DNA from: Myxococcaceae bacterium
Lineage (GTDB): Bacteria > Myxococcota > Myxococcia > Myxococcales > Myxococcaceae
Reading direction: 5' to 3'
DNA length: 46,733 nt
Assembly: GCA_019694595.1 (NCBI GenBank)
Contig: JAIBBQ010000027.1
Span: forward strand, 1-46,733
Each line of letters opens with the position of its first letter. Positions within the stretch are counted from its first letter, which is position 1. This document shows, piece after piece, positions 25,801-33,633 of this stretch. Position numbers and translations under genes: made by a program. Below the pieces are notes generated by a model that had not been told where the DNA came from, ran no database searches, and was given only the letters and a program-made list of their open reading frames with translations.

Positions 25801-26177
25801 TGACTGATGAGCTCGCGCTTCTGCTTGAAATCGTCGGCGCCCACCGCGCAGTCGGTCAGCAGGTCGCAGCGCTTCGAGAAGTAATTGACCGCCTGCACCG
25901 CCGACCCGCCATCAGGGTGAAACTCGTCGCGACAGGTCACGTCGACGATGGCGATCTGGTTGACCCGGCGCCCCGCGTCGAAGCTGGCGCCTGCCTGGGC
26001 CAGCGCCTCGCTGGTGAGCTCGGAGTGAAACCGGCCGAAATCGTACGGAACCTGCCCCGCCGGGCACTTGAGGGTGTCGAGGGTCTGGTGACTCGAGCTC
26101 GCGCCCGAGCCGCCGCCGCTGCACGCCGCCAGCAGCCCCACCGTCACCGCCGACGTCAGACGCTTCATGTTCGTCAT
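22812..26177 (-). CDS. Large surface lipoprotein with C-type-lectin-like segment
   Basis: This is a 1121-residue protein; ATG 26177 overlaps the upstream stop by four bases (ATGA), and an internal ATG at 26168 would give the signal peptide MKRLTSAVTVGLLAAC directly. The lipid Cys is followed by Gly/Ser. Numerous Cys occur in the first 200 residues (VDVTCRDEF, RCDLLTDCAVGADD, CVPENCYGHT), which suggests disulfides. Long beta-rich stretches follow. An acidic linker near DSEDDEDDMTG leads to a region at about 850-930 like a C-type lectin fold (ARDRCNFLGGELAEP, EQWVGAQVGN). The end (SFSHTTVSDGLGHSAS, WERYFRKELQ) is beta-rich. The role is probably surface binding in a complex with its operon neighbours. 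Ligand unknown. Confidence 0.6.
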   Translation of the reverse strand: MTNMKRLTSAVTVGLLAACSGGGSGASSSHQTLDTLKCPAGQVPYDFGRFHSELTSEALAQAGASFDAGRRVNQIAIVDVTCRDEFHPDGGSAVQAVNYFSKRCDLLTDCAVGADDFKQKRELISQTGCGLEGMSVKYTCSDDDSVVGIRTTDALHVSCPLPKPSPRFACVPENCYGHTRRDTLLQCAPDLLKPVEALPVLSLTSVQPQLIQVHPREYPDNPKLTQAFADIARWKPMWDATDAGQPRLNLAHEQVYEFEGTVRSSGTSAPRQTVTLWMQSTITTPGSLIATTDVLRCVVGKFDLAKYQPADGGTEVAFKERFRLPTHCSDGEPFKAAVKASLLGDGVDLTTVKDADLPTTALTTELKASYDLDDRALVVAPKSTEAVSCSVKPLDFFYNYRARAFDSRSYYSQNAMQLSAEPAKGRPFTMSFRDGQTLIAATEAHVRRLEYKVNMAGRARGQIAADVSIVIQGIEAQKASNLLGMDEAVMKFEGEAPQALKGEFFVDLNRYAAGSDTALVLVPDPTVKNQFGRYVTGMEIGVPFLNARLFTKAPVGESGTSIPLFIGIDRTVRAMLAQAGVAPGVAKTFYLRVCPSGISTKWTTGPKDLLDWQKVPGGWYKWSVTDTAWNNCVDSNLFSIRGENVVTPLEEPEVSDGDVTDAAPTTSGESRLSGTFDGDEERTCTGSTCETHSSQAMGGSAEPIAAPIFTTDSEDDEDDMTGKFATEFKLFGFDVLNESFDSPPKSAKTTITISPNWEPILEKLGKKTPGFRVKGKRIAAGINGISMGVEYKVPVRYGPAQGFLIFGVGTGVGIGLVLEHEANLSVEASCAASNADGSPQTNCPTKEIALPAMPFKDARDRCNFLGGELAEPRSTAMVGKMRAALAAGTEQWVGAQVGNEYRSDQDCAQVWNASVCKTGHTMLMRWLSDAENLMSSNSFSPFAVATPRELADGSFTGETPDSNAPVDARAVTLKDSFFATRKLTDSYPSVCTREAVAKGQSHKASITLEAGFSGGFTIAYCTPDDDEGVCLEGAINVIEAKLKPGISFSHTTVSDGLGHSASNALMKLDVGWSISMMTGSIEAKIVTPFFTFSYTLLEYEGFKVGEGSLKSWERYFRKELQ

Positions 26178-29100
26178 GGCACGCACCGGAGGACCACGCA
26201 GCCGTTCTGGGAAGTTCCTGCACTGCTGCTGCCCGCGCCGCCGCAGCTCTGGCTGTTGTCCCAGGCACCGCTGCCGGGAGCGCTGGTGTTGGTGGCGACG
26301 TCGTGGACGAAGCCGCTCGGCAGCGGGCCGACGCTGCCCCCTTCCCCGCCGAGCCCGTTGGTCCCTGCCACGCCGCCGTCGAAGCCGGCGCCGCCGCCGC
26401 CCGCCGTCGACGACGCGCCCGCGCTCTGCCCTCCGGCGCTGGTCCACCCACCCGAGCTGCTGCTCCCCGCCGCGCTCCCCAGGCCCATCGCCCCGCCGCC
26501 ACCGCCGCCCGGAATCGTCAGGCTGGTGATGAGCGTGCCGTTGCCCTGGGCGTGCTTGATGCTGGTGAGCCCACCGCCCACGCCACCGCTGTTCTGGTTG
26601 AAGAGGCCGTCGCCCTGGCCGCCCTTCGCGATGACGCCGAGGAGCGAGCCGATGCCGGTGGTGTTCGTCGACTGGTACTGCACCGCGCCCGCGGCGCCGA
26701 CCCACACGGTGAAGACCTCGGTGGGCGTGGTGGTGAGCGTGCCGTGCAGGAAGCCGCCGGTGCCCCCTTCCATCGTCAGCGGAGGTCCGCCGCCCCCGGG
26801 CACCACGCCCGGGCCGCCCGCCGCGCCCCACGCCTGCACGAAGACCTGGTTGCAGCCCGTGGGCACCGTGAAGGCCCCGCTGGGCGCCACGCCGTCGGTG
26901 GTGGGGACCTTGAACACGGCCTTGCCTGCGCCGCAGGTCCCGGTGCCGCCCGTGCAGTTGCCCGAGCTGGCTCCGCAGTAGCAGTCGGCCGCCGCGACGC
27001 AGTCGGTGTCGCGCGTGCAGCCGGTCGGCCCCGCGTCGGACACGCCCGAGTCGGCCACGCCCGAATCCAGCTGGCCGCCGTCGACCATCGTCGAGCCGCC
27101 GTCGGTGACGTCGAGGCAGGTGCAGGCGAGCTGGGCGGTGACGTCGGCCGCGGTCAACGGCCCGGTGGCGGGGCTCGCGAGCGTGCACGAGAAGCGGTAC
27201 CGGTGCGGCTTGAGCCCGAGCTGGGCGCCCACCGCCGGGTTGACGTTGTACTGGTAGGTGGAGTCGCCCTCGACCGACGCGCCCAGGGACAGCGCCCAGG
27301 CCGCGCCGCCGTCGTAGAAGCCGCCGTCGCTCGCGCGGGACACCGTCTGCCAGAGCGCGGGCAGCGTGGAGCGACGGACGTCGGTCGACGGGCTCCCCGA
27401 AGAAAGCTCGATGCCCGCGCTGGTGGCGAACACCGACAGCGTGGGGCCTTGCGGGAAGCGCTCCCAGGCGCGAATGGAGTCGGTGGGCTTGGTCACCTCG
27501 AGTTCCACCGGACAGCCAGTGCCGTTGGTGGTGTAGCCGATGTTCGACTTCACCCGCGTGCAGCGCAGGGTGTTGCCGCCGGGGGTACCGGCGTCGCCCA
27601 GCGACCAGTTCCACCGGCCCTGGCCATCGGCGGTGTCGAAGGTGCAGATGGCGTGGCTGTCGGAGATGACGCGGGCCGAGAAGGACTCCACCGCCTGGAA
27701 GCTGCGCGTGAAGGCGGCGCCTCCCGAGACGCCGTAGAGGTCGACGAAGGTCTCCGGCTTCCCGTCGCGCGCGGAATAGATGCGCAGGAACGAGTCCGCC
27801 CCCAGGCCGACGATGGTCAGCGGCAGGCTCTGGAGCGTGCGGCAGGTCTGCGCCAGGCAGTCGTTCCCCGGGCGGCAGCCGGAGACGTCGGCGCACGAGA
27901 AGCCCGCCGCGCAAGGGCACCCGCCGCCGCAGTCGACGCTGGTCTCCGTGCGGTTGAGCCGGCCGTCGCTGCAGGTCTGCTCGACGCACTTCGTCTGGAA
28001 ACACTCGCCGGCGGCGGAGCCCATCGGCGGGGTGCAGTCGGCGTTCTTGGCGCACACCTTGGCGACGTCGCAGCGGCCGTCTCCCGAGCGATCGCCCGCG
28101 GGCTGCATGGCGCAGAAGTCGCCGCAGTCCACGTCGGCCTCGAGCGGGTCCTTCTTGCCGTTGAGGCAGGTGGAGACCTTGGTCTGGGTGTCGACGGTCG
28201 AGGTGCCGGTGGTGGTGTCCACGGTGATGGTGGCGTCGCTGGTGCCGGTGGTGGTGCCCTTGGTGGTGGTGCTCGACTGGGTGCCGTCCGCCTGGGTGGT
28301 GGTGGTGGTCACGGTGACGCCGGTGCCGCTCGAGGTGGTGTCCGCGGTCACCTTGACGTTCTTGGGGTCGCTGGCGTCGACGGTGACGCCCGCGGCGGGC
28401 TTGTCCACGGTGACGGTGACCGTGGTCTCGCTCCCGTCGGCGTTCTTGGTGGTGGTGGTGATGGTGGTGCCCGCGTCGCCGGTGGCGCTGTAGGTGACCG
28501 TCTTCTTGTCCGGGTCCACGGTGACGCCGCCGCTGCCGCCGGAGCCTTCGACCTTGGCCACCACGGTGGGGCTGGTGGCGAAGATGGTGCCCGCGTCGGC
28601 GCCCACGGTGACGGTCTTGGCGCCCGAGCCGGAGCTGAGCATCACGTTGGTGATGCCGTTGGGCGGCTTGCAGAAGCAGTCGGCGGCGCCGGGCATCACC
28701 AGGCCGCCGTTCTCGACCAGCTGACCGTCCTTCACGCCCACCGAGGTGCCGTCGCCTTCCACCAGCACCACGCCCTGGGTGGTGGAGGCGGTGAAGCCGT
28801 CGGAGAACGGCGGCACCAGCACGCCCAGGCGGGCGGTGACCGGAGAGAACTGGAGCGGGTTGTCCGCGTTGCCCACGTAGGTGCGGGGCGCGTCGGGGTT
28901 GGGCGAGCCTTCGTACGACCAGGTGTTGGCCTTGAGGTCGAGCTCGAGGCGGCGCTCCTCGCCGGGGAAGTTGGGGTCGTAGAGGCGCAGGAAGTACTGG
29001 TTGGCGCCGTCGCCCTTGAAGTACCCGAAGGGCACCACGGCGTGCCCGGCGTGGAAGCCGCTCTCGTCGCGCATCGACAGGAGCAATCGCCAGCCTTCGT

Positions 29101-29632
29101 CCTTCTTCTTGAAGGCGTCGGCGAGGAAGGCGATGGCGTCCTTGGGCGCGAGCCGCTTGTCGCTGGCGTGCGTGGACAGGATCTTCTGGGTGATGGCCCA
29201 GTAGGCGAGCTCGGCGCGCAGGCGGCGGTCGTCGAAGCTGAGCGCCGCCGCGTTGGAGCCGCCGAAGGTCGCGGGGTCCACCTTGCCCAGCGACATCAGG
29301 AGCGCCAGCACCGCCATGCCTTCGCTGTGCCCGTGGTGCAGCGTGGCGTTGGCCTCGGCGATCCACGCCTTGGCGGCGTCGTTGGGGACACAGTCCGCTC
29401 CGGCGCCCTTCGCGCAGACCTTGGCGTCGCCGAACATGCGCGCGGCGAGCGCGGGCGTGAAGTCCCCGCCGCCCTGCGCGTCGTCGAAGTTGGTGAAGGT
29501 GAAGGCCTGGGTGGTGAAGTCGAAGCCGCCGTTCATCGCGTCCGGAGGACCGGAGGCGCAGCCAGCGCAGAGCAACGAGGCGAGCAGACCGACGCCCGCA
29601 CCGCGGACCCAGCGCGAAGACGTCTGAACCAT
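26174..29632 (-). CDS. Large modular surface lipoprotein: papain-like (inactive?) domain, Thr-rich linker, Cys-rich repeats, Gly-rich tail
   Basis: This is a 1152-residue protein and the first gene of the four-gene operon. Signal peptide with lipobox CAGC (Cys25). Residues about 40-260 resemble bacterial papain-like domains: GHSEGMAVLALL corresponds to the usual GxCxGM segment but has Ser103 where Cys is expected, followed by GHAVVPFGY (His197) and RLYDPNFPGEE. A Thr/Val linker comes next (about 370-490; TTITTTTKNADGSE). The Cys-rich region at about 490-610 is Myxococcus-type (SVDCGGGCPCAAGFSC). The last 220 residues are Gly-rich (IPGGGGGGAMGLGSA). It is probably displayed on the outer surface. 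I judge the papain-like domain non-catalytic because of the Ser. Confidence 0.6.
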   Translation of the reverse strand: MVQTSSRWVRGAGVGLLASLLCAGCASGPPDAMNGGFDFTTQAFTFTNFDDAQGGGDFTPALAARMFGDAKVCAKGAGADCVPNDAAKAWIAEANATLHHGHSEGMAVLALLMSLGKVDPATFGGSNAAALSFDDRRLRAELAYWAITQKILSTHASDKRLAPKDAIAFLADAFKKKDEGWRLLLSMRDESGFHAGHAVVPFGYFKGDGANQYFLRLYDPNFPGEERRLELDLKANTWSYEGSPNPDAPRTYVGNADNPLQFSPVTARLGVLVPPFSDGFTASTTQGVVLVEGDGTSVGVKDGQLVENGGLVMPGAADCFCKPPNGITNVMLSSGSGAKTVTVGADAGTIFATSPTVVAKVEGSGGSGGVTVDPDKKTVTYSATGDAGTTITTTTKNADGSETTVTVTVDKPAAGVTVDASDPKNVKVTADTTSSGTGVTVTTTTTQADGTQSSTTTKGTTTGTSDATITVDTTTGTSTVDTQTKVSTCLNGKKDPLEADVDCGDFCAMQPAGDRSGDGRCDVAKVCAKNADCTPPMGSAAGECFQTKCVEQTCSDGRLNRTETSVDCGGGCPCAAGFSCADVSGCRPGNDCLAQTCRTLQSLPLTIVGLGADSFLRIYSARDGKPETFVDLYGVSGGAAFTRSFQAVESFSARVISDSHAICTFDTADGQGRWNWSLGDAGTPGGNTLRCTRVKSNIGYTTNGTGCPVELEVTKPTDSIRAWERFPQGPTLSVFATSAGIELSSGSPSTDVRRSTLPALWQTVSRASDGGFYDGGAAWALSLGASVEGDSTYQYNVNPAVGAQLGLKPHRYRFSCTLASPATGPLTAADVTAQLACTCLDVTDGGSTMVDGGQLDSGVADSGVSDAGPTGCTRDTDCVAAADCYCGASSGNCTGGTGTCGAGKAVFKVPTTDGVAPSGAFTVPTGCNQVFVQAWGAAGGPGVVPGGGGPPLTMEGGTGGFLHGTLTTTPTEVFTVWVGAAGAVQYQSTNTTGIGSLLGVIAKGGQGDGLFNQNSGGVGGGLTSIKHAQGNGTLITSLTIPGGGGGGAMGLGSAAGSSSSGGWTSAGGQSAGASSTAGGGGAGFDGGVAGTNGLGGEGGSVGPLPSGFVHDVATNTSAPGSGAWDNSQSCGGAGSSSAGTSQNGCVVLRCVP

Positions 29633-29831
29633 CGAATGCCCCCTCTGGAGCGCGCCGGGTGCGCCGGACGATGCTCGACTGGAAAGTCAGGGGTGGAGCG
29701 TATCCACCTGCGGACGCGTGAAAATCCCCATGAAGGCCCCATGCCGCGCAGGTCCCACGCCTGCGAGCTGTCCGGCGGGCCGAGCATCTTCGACGATGCC
29801 GGGGAGCGGGCAGAACCGTCGCCACCGACAG

Positions 29832-29839
29832 AAAAAAAA
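29832..29839 (-). terminator. Run of eight U after rnpB
   Basis: On the minus strand, eight T follow the closing strand of RNase P helix P1 directly, and a short CGGA/TCCG stem can form just before them. This is the only clear U-run terminator in the window. Confidence 0.65.
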
Positions 29840-30240
<401 letters not shown>

Positions 30241-30248
30241 CGCCTGCA

Positions 30249-30254
30249 GCCCTA
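30249..30254 (-). promoter_or_regulatory. Candidate -10 element of rnpB (TAGGGC)
   Basis: On the minus strand TAGGGC ends 8 nt before the mature 5' end defined by helix P1, the expected distance from a -10 hexamer to a start site. This makes it an internal reference for reading the similar hexamers before protein genes here. No clear -35 is seen. Confidence 0.5.
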
Positions 30255-30289
30255 GCACACGACCGCCCTGGCCGACGACCCGACCGCGC

Positions 30290-30295
30290 TAGCCT
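30290..30295 (+). promoter_or_regulatory. Candidate -10 element (TAGCCT), leaderless start at 30305
   Basis: GCGCTAGCCT ends 9 nt before the ATG with no ribosome site between. It is divergent from the rnpB promoter in the same 64-bp region. Confidence 0.4.
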
Positions 30296-30304
30296 CTGTG
30301 GCCC

Positions 30305-31375
30305 ATGCTCCCGGCGCTCGCGCTCCTGCTCCTGGCTGGCCTCCCCGCCACCCTCGCCGAGGCCGGAGGCACCTGCCGCCTCGAGCGCACCGTTCGCGTG
30401 GGCCGCGGCTACTCGAGCTCCTGCACCGGCGGAGGCGCGCTCGCCATGGGACCCGCGGGCGGCCTCTTCTCCGCCGAGAGCCGCGAAGGTCAGGTGTGGT
30501 GGCCACTCACCGCCGCGGGCGATCGCGCCGGGACCGCGCCTTCACCCGGCGAGGGCACCTGGTCCTTGAGGGGCACCGTCGGCAGCTGCGTGGTGGCGAC
30601 CACCGACGGGCGCTGCGGCGGCGAGACGCGCGGGACCTGCCTCACCCTGCGCGCCTGGTCGCCCAAGAACCGCGCGTGGACCGAAGCCGTCACCGTGCCC
30701 GTCGCGGGCGATCGTCGCGCCATCCTCCTCGGCACCGACGACCAGGAACAGCTGTACTTCCAGAACGCCCCCGGCGCGATCGACGCCACCTGGCTCCACC
30801 TCGGCTGCGACCACGAGCAGCTCACCGTTCGCGAGACGCGCTTCTCCGCGCCCCGCGACGAGCGCGCTGAATTCCCCACGCCCGACGCCTGGTCGCTCCC
30901 CGGTCAGCCAGCCCTCGTCTTCCGCCCTGACCACGGCAAGCCGTTCTTCCGCCTGGAGCCCGACGCCGGCCTCTGGCCCCTCGACGTCTCCTCCAGCATC
31001 CGCCTCCATGCCGCGCGCTCCGACGGCGGGTCGCTCGAGCTCCTCGTCGAGGACGCCAAGGGCTACCAGGCGCTGTCCCCCGGGGCCGACGCCGGCCGGC
31101 CGCTCTCTGCGCGAGAGCTCGCGCGCTGGCCGCAGCAGATCTACGCCGGGTTCGGCACCACGGGCGGCCTCCACCTCGACCGCTCCGGCGCGGGCGTCGA
31201 CGACTCCGAGCGCCGCGGCGTCTACGCCACCCGCGCCATCACCGCGGCGCCGTCGAACGCCGAGTTCGCCAGCGGGCGCTTCCACGCCGCCTACACCGTC
31301 CGCGGCAAGGAGAACGCCGAGCAGGGCTGCGACGTCGACTACTTCATCGCCCAGGTCCGCTGCGGCGGGCGCTGA
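30305..31375 (+). CDS. Exported protein of unknown function
   Basis: This is a 356-residue protein with a signal peptide (MLPALALLLLAGLPATLAEA) and no lipobox. The mature part is beta-rich, with Cys residues that probably form disulfides (TCRLERTV, YSSSCTGGG, GSCVVATTDGRCGG, CDVDYFIAQVRCGG), and contains an FxxDxG-like acidic element (LSPGADAGRPLSAREL). No catalytic motif or known family is recognised. It is likely periplasmic or secreted. It appears to be transcribed alone from the promoter region shared with rnpB. Confidence 0.6.
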   Translation: MLPALALLLLAGLPATLAEAGGTCRLERTVRVGRGYSSSCTGGGALAMGPAGGLFSAESREGQVWWPLTAAGDRAGTAPSPGEGTWSLRGTVGSCVVATTDGRCGGETRGTCLTLRAWSPKNRAWTEAVTVPVAGDRRAILLGTDDQEQLYFQNAPGAIDATWLHLGCDHEQLTVRETRFSAPRDERAEFPTPDAWSLPGQPALVFRPDHGKPFFRLEPDAGLWPLDVSSSIRLHAARSDGGSLELLVEDAKGYQALSPGADAGRPLSARELARWPQQIYAGFGTTGGLHLDRSGAGVDDSERRGVYATRAITAAPSNAEFASGRFHAAYTVRGKENAEQGCDVDYFIAQVRCGGR

Positions 31376-31581
31376 GCCGCCCCCAGGGGCACCCGAGCCG
31401 GGCCAGTCGAGCCACTGACCCGGCACGACGCTTCGTTTCCCCAGGCCGAGCCTTCGCCGTGGCGCCGGCGCGACTTCCGTCGGCGCGAGTGTCAACCCGG
31501 GCGCGACAGTCGAAAACCCGGAGGTGACGTCCCCCCGCATGCGCTCCTGGAAAGACCCGTTCTTTCCCGCCGTTCTGGCGC

Positions 31582-31597
31582 GGCACGGCGCCTGCTC
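31582..31597 (+). promoter_or_regulatory. Candidate sigma-54 promoter
   Basis: CGGCACGGCGCCTGCT matches the sigma-54 consensus TGGCACG-N4-TTGCW at 10 of 12 defined positions, with the invariant GG and GC spaced by exactly 10 bases. A start site about 12 nt beyond would give a leader of about 40 nt with GAGG before the ATG at 31649. Confidence 0.4.
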
Positions 31598-31648
31598 CAG
31601 TGGAAGTGAACCTGCGCCGATGTGAGGCGCCCACCCCCGAGGCACCCC

Positions 31649-32956
31649 ATGGCTTCCACCAACGCCCCGTCGCTCTTCGGTCGCGCCGCCATCAGCGTCG
31701 CGCGCGCCATCGCCCAGCCGGCCGAGCCGCCGAAGCACGACCTGGTGCGCCTCGACCACCTGGAAGCGCTCGGGTCCGCCCTGGTGCCGAGCCCCAAGGG
31801 CAAGGACGTGCCCGCGTCCCAGCTCGCGATGCAGCTCGCACAGATGCAGCACGCCGAGCCCGGCATCGTCCCCCGCTCGAGCGACGGCCGCGCGATGTTC
31901 AACCCGTCCGCGTTCGGCGCCGACTTCGCGCAGAAGTTCCAGGCGCGCATGAGCGAGCTCGGCGTCACCACCCGCGGCATGTCGCTCGAGGCCGCCGAGG
32001 CCGACGCGGTGAGCCGCCCGGCCATGGTCTCGGTGCGCGACGTTCCGAAGAACACGCCGCTCGACGGACTCGTCGAAGGCAACGCCCACCGCCACCCCGA
32101 GACCATGTACTCGCCGGTGAAGGGCGAGGACTACGTGAACCTCGCCCAGCTCGCGCAGCGCCCCCTGGGCTTCGAGCTCCACGCGTCCGACCTGCGCGAC
32201 CTGCCGTCGGTCCGCATCGACCCCACCCCGAGCCAGGCCGTCGAGCACGCCCGCGGCGTCCTCGGGCCCCAGGGCCTCAAGACCTACGGCGACCTGAGCC
32301 CGCTGCAGAAGCAGCTCCTCGGCGGCGACGGCCCGCAGCGCTGGGCCACCGAGCTCAACGCCCGCCAGAAGGAATGCTTCCTCGTGCTCACCCACCTCTG
32401 GGAGCACCCCGAGACCGTCAACACCTTCAACGCGGTCAAGGACCCGGACTTCAAGCCGTACACCGAGGAGCAGCTCGCGGGCCTGCGCCTGACGCCCAAG
32501 GACCTCGAAGGCATCACCCTCGCCGAGGTGAACACCGACAAGAAGCACTTCGAGCTGCGCATGCAGGCCTCGCCCGAGGCCATCACCCGCCTCACCGAGG
32601 CCACCAAGGAAGGCAACAGCCGCGGCATGGTGCACGCCATTCCGTGGGTGGCCTTCCACCCGGCGACGCAGGCCGCCGGCGGCCGCATGCCGTTCCCCCA
32701 GTGGACCTCGCAGATCATGCTGTCCGACCCGAAGGCGGGCATCTTCGACGCCGACCTCGACAAGCACCTGCCCGAACGGCTCGAGGGCGAAGGCAAGGGC
32801 AAGGCCTTCCTGCGCCACTGGTTCAAGCACTGGGGCGAGATCATCGGCGGCAAGAACAACGGCACCGACTACATGCGGCCCGACAAGGTCGCCCGCAGCC
32901 TCGACGACAAGGTGCCCGGCACCTACGACGCCATCTTCTTCCCGCCGGCGCGCTGA
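31649..32956 (+). CDS. Cytosolic protein of unknown function behind a sigma-54-like promoter
   Basis: This is a 435-residue protein; ATG 31649 is about 8 nt after GAGG. There is no signal peptide. The first 45 residues are Ala-rich and perhaps flexible. The body contains FQARMSELGVTTRGMSLEAA, LNARQKECFLVLTHLWEHPE, IPWVAFHPATQAAGG and GKAFLRHWFKHWGEIIGGKN. The HP/HH-rich aromatic stretches suggest a globular, perhaps catalytic domain, but no triad is identifiable. It is followed 173 nt later by another sigma-54-like promoter and a two-gene pair of the same style, so these genes may belong to one regulated set. Function not assigned. Confidence 0.55.
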   Translation: MASTNAPSLFGRAAISVARAIAQPAEPPKHDLVRLDHLEALGSALVPSPKGKDVPASQLAMQLAQMQHAEPGIVPRSSDGRAMFNPSAFGADFAQKFQARMSELGVTTRGMSLEAAEADAVSRPAMVSVRDVPKNTPLDGLVEGNAHRHPETMYSPVKGEDYVNLAQLAQRPLGFELHASDLRDLPSVRIDPTPSQAVEHARGVLGPQGLKTYGDLSPLQKQLLGGDGPQRWATELNARQKECFLVLTHLWEHPETVNTFNAVKDPDFKPYTEEQLAGLRLTPKDLEGITLAEVNTDKKHFELRMQASPEAITRLTEATKEGNSRGMVHAIPWVAFHPATQAAGGRMPFPQWTSQIMLSDPKAGIFDADLDKHLPERLEGEGKGKAFLRHWFKHWGEIIGGKNNGTDYMRPDKVARSLDDKVPGTYDAIFFPPAR

Positions 32957-33077
32957 AACGCGCGCTGCACCGCTCGGGCACGCAGCGCGTCACCACCCGC
33001 GGGACGCTGTCACCTGACGCGTGACGACGCAGGCGAGGCGCTCCAGGAAAATCAGCGACTCCCGCGACGGCGGGGCC

Positions 33078-33093
33078 TGGCGCGACGCTTGAA
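33078..33093 (+). promoter_or_regulatory. Candidate sigma-54 promoter (one mismatch in the -12 GC)
   Basis: TGGCGCGACGCTTGAA matches the sigma-54 consensus at 10 of 12 defined positions and has correct spacing, but the second base of the invariant -12 GC is A. The ATG at 33130 lies 36 nt beyond it, a normal leader length. Confidence 0.3.
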
Positions 33094-33129
33094 AAGAGTC
33101 ACCCCGTCTCCCCTCGGCGAGGTGTTCCC

Positions 33130-33633
33130 ATGGCTGGCCAGATCGAACGGCGCGCGGCGGTGATGGTGGCAGCCCCCCTGTCGCGCCGCGCACAGCCGAG
33201 CGACGCCAAGCGCGTGCTCGACGCCATCCCCGAGCGCGCGTCGCTCGAGCTGCGCTACCCCGGCGCGCAGGAGTTCAGTCGCACCACGCGCAACGTGACC
33301 TTCGACGCGCTGTGGAAGGCCGAGAGCGGGCAGCTCGCCTTCGGCTTCTCCGACGCCCGCTTGAACGCCCAGGCCGCCACCGCCACCGTGCGCTGCTTCG
33401 ACGACGCGAGCGGCAGGCTGCTCGTCACCGCCACCCCGTCGCAGGTGCAGGGCAACACGCTGCGCGCTCCCGAGCTCGCCAGCGCCTTCGGCGCGCTGCC
33501 CACCGGCACCGCCATCCGCACCGTCATCACCTTCCAGAACCCCGAGACCGGCACCACCCACACCCTGAAGGCCCAGGGCTCCTTCGTCCTCGGAGAGACC
33601 CCGGGCTGGATGAAACGAGGAGCACGCCCATGA
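33130..33633 (+). CDS. Small cytosolic protein coupled to the glutaminase-like protein
   Basis: This is a 167-residue protein with ATG 33130 and GAGG 8 nt upstream. There is no signal peptide. Its core is a run of predicted beta-strands (ASLELRYPGAQEF, ESGQLAFGFSDARL, TATVRCFDDASGRLLVTATP, TAIRTVITFQNPETG) like a beta-sandwich. The stop overlaps the next gene's ATG by four bases (ATGA), so the two are translationally coupled. It may be a binding partner or chaperone of the following protein; no family is recognised. Confidence 0.55.
   Translation: MAGQIERRAAVMVAAPLSRRAQPSDAKRVLDAIPERASLELRYPGAQEFSRTTRNVTFDALWKAESGQLAFGFSDARLNAQAATATVRCFDDASGRLLVTATPSQVQGNTLRAPELASAFGALPTGTAIRTVITFQNPETGTTHTLKAQGSFVLGETPGWMKRGARP

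Noticed and set aside
28140-28560. Possible CRISPR or minisatellite array
   Set aside because: The repetitive look comes from Thr/Val codons in an open reading frame; there are no equal repeats and spacers.
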